Part shown: positions 62,447 to 64,000 of the stretch, piece by piece
Layout: each line of letters starts with the position of its first letter
Numbering within the stretch: the stretch's first letter is position 1
Origin: Variovorax sp. OV700
Lineage (GTDB): Bacteria > Pseudomonadota > Gammaproteobacteria > Burkholderiales > Burkholderiaceae_C
DNA length: 64,000 bases
Direction: 5' to 3'
NCBI RefSeq assembly: GCF_900099805.1
Contig: NZ_FNDR01000007.1
Span: 283,271 to 347,270 of the forward strand
Program-made: the position numbers and the translations under genes
Notes under the pieces: model-generated
The model's input: the letters and a program-made list of their open reading frames with translations, nothing else
Databases searched by the model: none
Told to the model about the DNA's origin: nothing

Positions 62447-62932
62447 ATGAATACGTTCCTATTCATGGTCTTTTTGGTGGCCGTGGGATTGCTTGCGTTC
62501 GTGATGGTTGCCCGGAAGAAGTCAGAGCAGAACACCAGCGGCTTCGTCGACAAGCCCAAGGCCCGGCCACCGCTCACTGCACGCGAGCAGGCCATGTACA
62601 ACCGGCTCGTGCAAACCCTGCCGGATCTCGTGGTGCTGCCGCAGGTCAGCTTCGGTGCATTGCTCACGGCCCGCACGCGCGCGGCGCGAAGCTCGTTCAG
62701 CCGCAAGATCGCCGACTTCGTCGTGTGCGACCGCTCGTTCAAGGTGGTGGCCGTGGTCGCGTTCGGCGGCGACAAGGCCCACAAGGGCAAGTCGCAACGC
62801 GACCTGGACCGCGAGGCGCTGCTGGTGGAGGCTGGATACCGCGTGCTGCGATACCCGAGGGTTCCGGACGTGGGGCGTGTGGAGGCTGATTTCGATCCGA
62901 CGATGGCATCCGTGAGTCCCATGGGGTCCTGA
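62447..62932 (+). CDS. DUF2726-family membrane-anchored protein
   Basis: 161 residues behind AAGGAGAA. One N-terminal helix (FLFMVFLVAVGLLAFVMVA) and a DUF2726 domain (EQAMYNRLVQTLPDLVVLPQVSFGALL, KIADFVVCDRSFKVVAVV, REALLVEAGYRVLRYPRVP). DUF2726 has a restriction-endonuclease-like fold pattern (the DF and the VAVV segment), but no activity is established. It has its own gap of 113 bp before it. Confidence 0.88.
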   Translation: MNTFLFMVFLVAVGLLAFVMVARKKSEQNTSGFVDKPKARPPLTAREQAMYNRLVQTLPDLVVLPQVSFGALLTARTRAARSSFSRKIADFVVCDRSFKVVAVVAFGGDKAHKGKSQRDLDREALLVEAGYRVLRYPRVPDVGRVEADFDPTMASVSPMGS

Positions 62933-62997
62933 GGGCGGTCGTTGCTTGGCTTGCCTTGTTGGGGTGGTCTCATTGGGACATCCGAAAAAGGAACACA

Positions 62998-63066
62998 ATG
63001 TGCATTATGTTAAATGACTTGTGCAATGACATATGCAGCAGGTCCGTTTTGAAGGGCCCTGTGTGA
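62998..63066 (+). CDS. Possible 22-residue leader peptide coupled to yjbQ
   Basis: ATG at 62998 with AAGGA five bases upstream, reading MCIMLNDLCNDICSR and ending VLKGPV at TGA 63064-63066. The stop overlaps an in-frame yjbQ start (TGATG). Four cysteines in 22 residues. It could be a translated leader or only chance; the ribosome site is better than any before yjbQ. Confidence 0.35.
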   Translation: MCIMLNDLCNDICSRSVLKGPV

Positions 63067-63491
63067 TGCTGAGCCAAGCCAACACCACCCTCGACTTCGA
63101 CACCGCTGGCCGTGGTCTGCTGGAAATCACCACGCCCGTTGCGCGATGGGTGCAAAGCACCGGCTTTAAAACCGGGCTGCTCACGCTCTTCATCCGCCAC
63201 ACCTCGGCCAGCCTGCTGGTGCAGGAAAACGCCGATCCGGAGGTTCAGGCAGACCTCGAGCGCTTCTTTGCGCGGCTGGTGCCCGATGGCGATCCGCTCT
63301 TCAGGCATCGCGATGAAGGACCGGACGACATGCCGGCCCATGTGCGCTCGGCGCTCACGGCCGTCCAGCTTTCGATCCCGGTGGCCAACGGCCGCATGGC
63401 GCTGGGCACCTGGCAGGGCATCTATCTCTGGGAACACCGGAAGCGGCCGCACCGAAGGCAAGTGGTCTTGCACCTAATGGGGTCGTCGTAA
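63066..63491 (+). CDS. yjbQ: YjbQ-family protein (secondary thiamine-phosphate synthase-like)
   Basis: 141 residues from the ATG at 63066. HTSASLLVQENADPEVQADLE contains the conserved His and Asn, with DDMPAHVRSAL and GTWQGIYLWEHR completing the family. It complements thiamine auxotrophy weakly; its true role is uncertain. The frame is also open from an ATG at 63033, adding 11 residues (MQQVRFEGPCV), but the family length (about 138) and the leader-ORF coupling favour 63066. Downstream is the long nirB leader. Confidence 0.9.
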   Translation: MLSQANTTLDFDTAGRGLLEITTPVARWVQSTGFKTGLLTLFIRHTSASLLVQENADPEVQADLERFFARLVPDGDPLFRHRDEGPDDMPAHVRSALTAVQLSIPVANGRMALGTWQGIYLWEHRKRPHRRQVVLHLMGSS

Positions 63492-63591
63492 GGGTGTAGC
63501 GGCTCCCCTGCCCCAGCCAGTTTTGTTTCAGCGGCCGTCCGTCTGCGGGCGGGGTGTCACGTTCAGGCTCGATCCGTGACGGTGCCCGCCT

Positions 63592-63608
63592 CAGGCATGG
63601 TCTTTGCA
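63592..63608 (+). promoter_or_regulatory. Candidate sigma-54 promoter of nirB
   Basis: AGGCATGGTCTTTGCA against the consensus TGGCACG-N4-TTGCA: both GG and GC doublets and their 10-bp spacing are exact, with two mismatches elsewhere (the leading T and the C after GGCA). This fits NtrC-controlled nitrate/nitrite assimilation. Confidence 0.65.
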
Positions 63609-63738
63609 TAACTGCTGGCTCACGGTGTAACGAAGCACCGTTTTGGTGAGGTTTCCGCGGTCTGCGGATACCCGGAGCGTGAAGAGCGCCCAGCACCCCG
63701 CCCGCGCTCCGCGAGCATCCCAACCCCCTGAACCCCGC

Positions 63739-63785
63739 CCGTCGATGCGGCCCCACAAGGCCGCATCGACGGCATTTGCATTTTT
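63739..63785 (+). terminator. Strong terminator-like hairpin inside the nirB leader
   Basis: CCGTCGATGCGGCC-N6-GGCCGCATCGACGG is a perfect 14-bp stem, followed by CATTTGCATTTTT. It is 37 bp before the nirB ATG, so it would stop transcription before nirB unless prevented, as in attenuated nitrate-assimilation leaders. Confidence 0.7.
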
Positions 63786-63821
63786 GATTCGAACCCGCTG
63801 ATTCCCGAAAGGCCCCACCCC

Positions 63822-64000
63822 ATGCAGAAACTCAAACTCGTGATGGTCGGCAACGGCATGGCCGGCGTGCGCACGCTGGAGGAGCTGCTGAAGCTCGCCC
63901 CGGACCTGTACGACATCACCGTCTTCGGTGCCGAGCCGCACCCCAACTACAACCGCATCCTCTTGTCGCCCGTGCTGGCCGGCGAGCAGACCGTGGACGA
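63822..64000 (+). CDS. nirB: Assimilatory/nitrite reductase (NADH) large subunit, N-terminal fragment
   Basis: 59 complete residues to the window edge. MQKLKLVMVGNGMAGVRTLEELL is the FAD-binding Rossmann start typical of NirB; FGAEPHPNYNRILLSPVLAG is its conserved continuation. NirB reduces nitrite to ammonium with NADH, using FAD, Fe-S and siroheme domains outside the window. Ribosome site GAAAGG is 11 bp upstream. The sigma-54 promoter and leader hairpins point to nitrogen-controlled assimilation. Confidence 0.88.
   Translation, partial: MQKLKLVMVGNGMAGVRTLEELLKLAPDLYDITVFGAEPHPNYNRILLSPVLAGEQTVD

Larger units (their letters stand above)
63492..63821 (+). promoter_or_regulatory. 330-bp nirB upstream region: sigma-54-type promoter and structured leader
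   Basis: No gene. From left to right: an imperfect palindrome at 63545-63589 (GCGGGC...GTCACG...CGTGAC...GCCCGC) that may end yjbQ transcription or bind an activator; AGGCATGGTCTTTGCA at 63593-63608, with the sigma-54 spacing GG (63594-63595)-N10-GC (63606-63607); a hairpin at 63622-63641 with stem ACGGTGT/GCACCGT and hexaloop AACGAA; and a strong hairpin with 14-bp arms (63739-63772) followed by a T-rich run. Expected transcription start is near 63618. Confidence 0.6.

Noticed and set aside
63622..63641. The AACGAA hairpin considered as a simple intrinsic terminator of yjbQ
   Set aside because: A TTTT follows the stem, so this remains possible, but it lies after the sigma-54 promoter and 130 bp past yjbQ, so a leader role for nirB was preferred; confidence is moderate only.

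Overview
The window is a GC-rich (about two thirds G+C) stretch of a betaproteobacterial chromosome, most likely Comamonadaceae and close to Variovorax. This is judged from the protein sequences, the two orphan Bug-type solute-binding proteins, the mltG-tmk-holB-pilZ-tatD block and the densely packed small operons full of LysR, GntR, AraC and LuxR regulators. I ran no database search. No rRNA, tRNA, CRISPR array, transposase, integrase or prophage gene was seen. Two genes are cut by the window edges: an AraC-type regulator at the left and nirB at the right.

Region by region. 1-13.5 kb: an AraC regulator divergent from a LuxR solo; an aldo/keto reductase plus MFS exporter divergent from a LysR regulator; a hydratase of the fumarylacetoacetase superfamily; then a divergent pair of units around a GntR/FCD regulator (Bug protein and class V glyoxylate aminotransferase on one side, a 1025-residue FAD/Fe-S 2-hydroxyacid dehydrogenase on the other); then ogt and a PPOX-fold protein. 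13.5-30.3 kb: truncated haemoglobin, M48 membrane protease, two EmrB/QacA-type exporters around a split pqiA-pqiA-pqiB-pqiC lipid-transport operon, an S9 peptidase lipoprotein divergent from a two-component system, a VOC protein, a MATE exporter and a DUF2239 gene behind a striking palindromic operator.

30.3-38.9 kb: a nine-gene minus-strand operon, read in the order GntR regulator, two duplicated solute-binding proteins, L-idonate/L-gulonate 5-dehydrogenase, two amino-acid-type ABC permeases, ATPase, D-mannonate dehydratase and fructuronate-reductase-like enzyme. Together they make a plausible route from L-gulonate or L-idonate through D-fructuronate and D-mannonate to 2-keto-3-deoxygluconate. 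39-44.3 kb: tex, a Phd/VapC-type toxin-antitoxin pair, a patatin-like lipase and a second Bug protein.

44.3-52 kb: a compact six-gene type VI secretion spike module (VgrG, small membrane protein, DUF2169-pentapeptide fusion, second pentapeptide protein, DUF3540, DUF4150 PAAR-like tip) with no recognisable toxin; this is the most interesting accessory region. A 271-bp MITE-like inverted-repeat element follows upstream of vgrG, and a 64-bp relative of it lies near 6.06 kb.

52.4-64 kb: an iron-dependent alcohol dehydrogenase, an HSL-type esterase coupled to a thioesterase-GNAT fusion, a proline-rich lipoprotein, ygfZ with a clear intrinsic terminator, the cell-division/replication operon mltG-tmk-holB-pilZ, tatD coupled to an ankyrin protein, a DUF2726 protein, yjbQ, and the start of nirB. 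nirB is preceded by a sigma-54-type promoter and a structured leader that suggests nitrogen control with attenuation.
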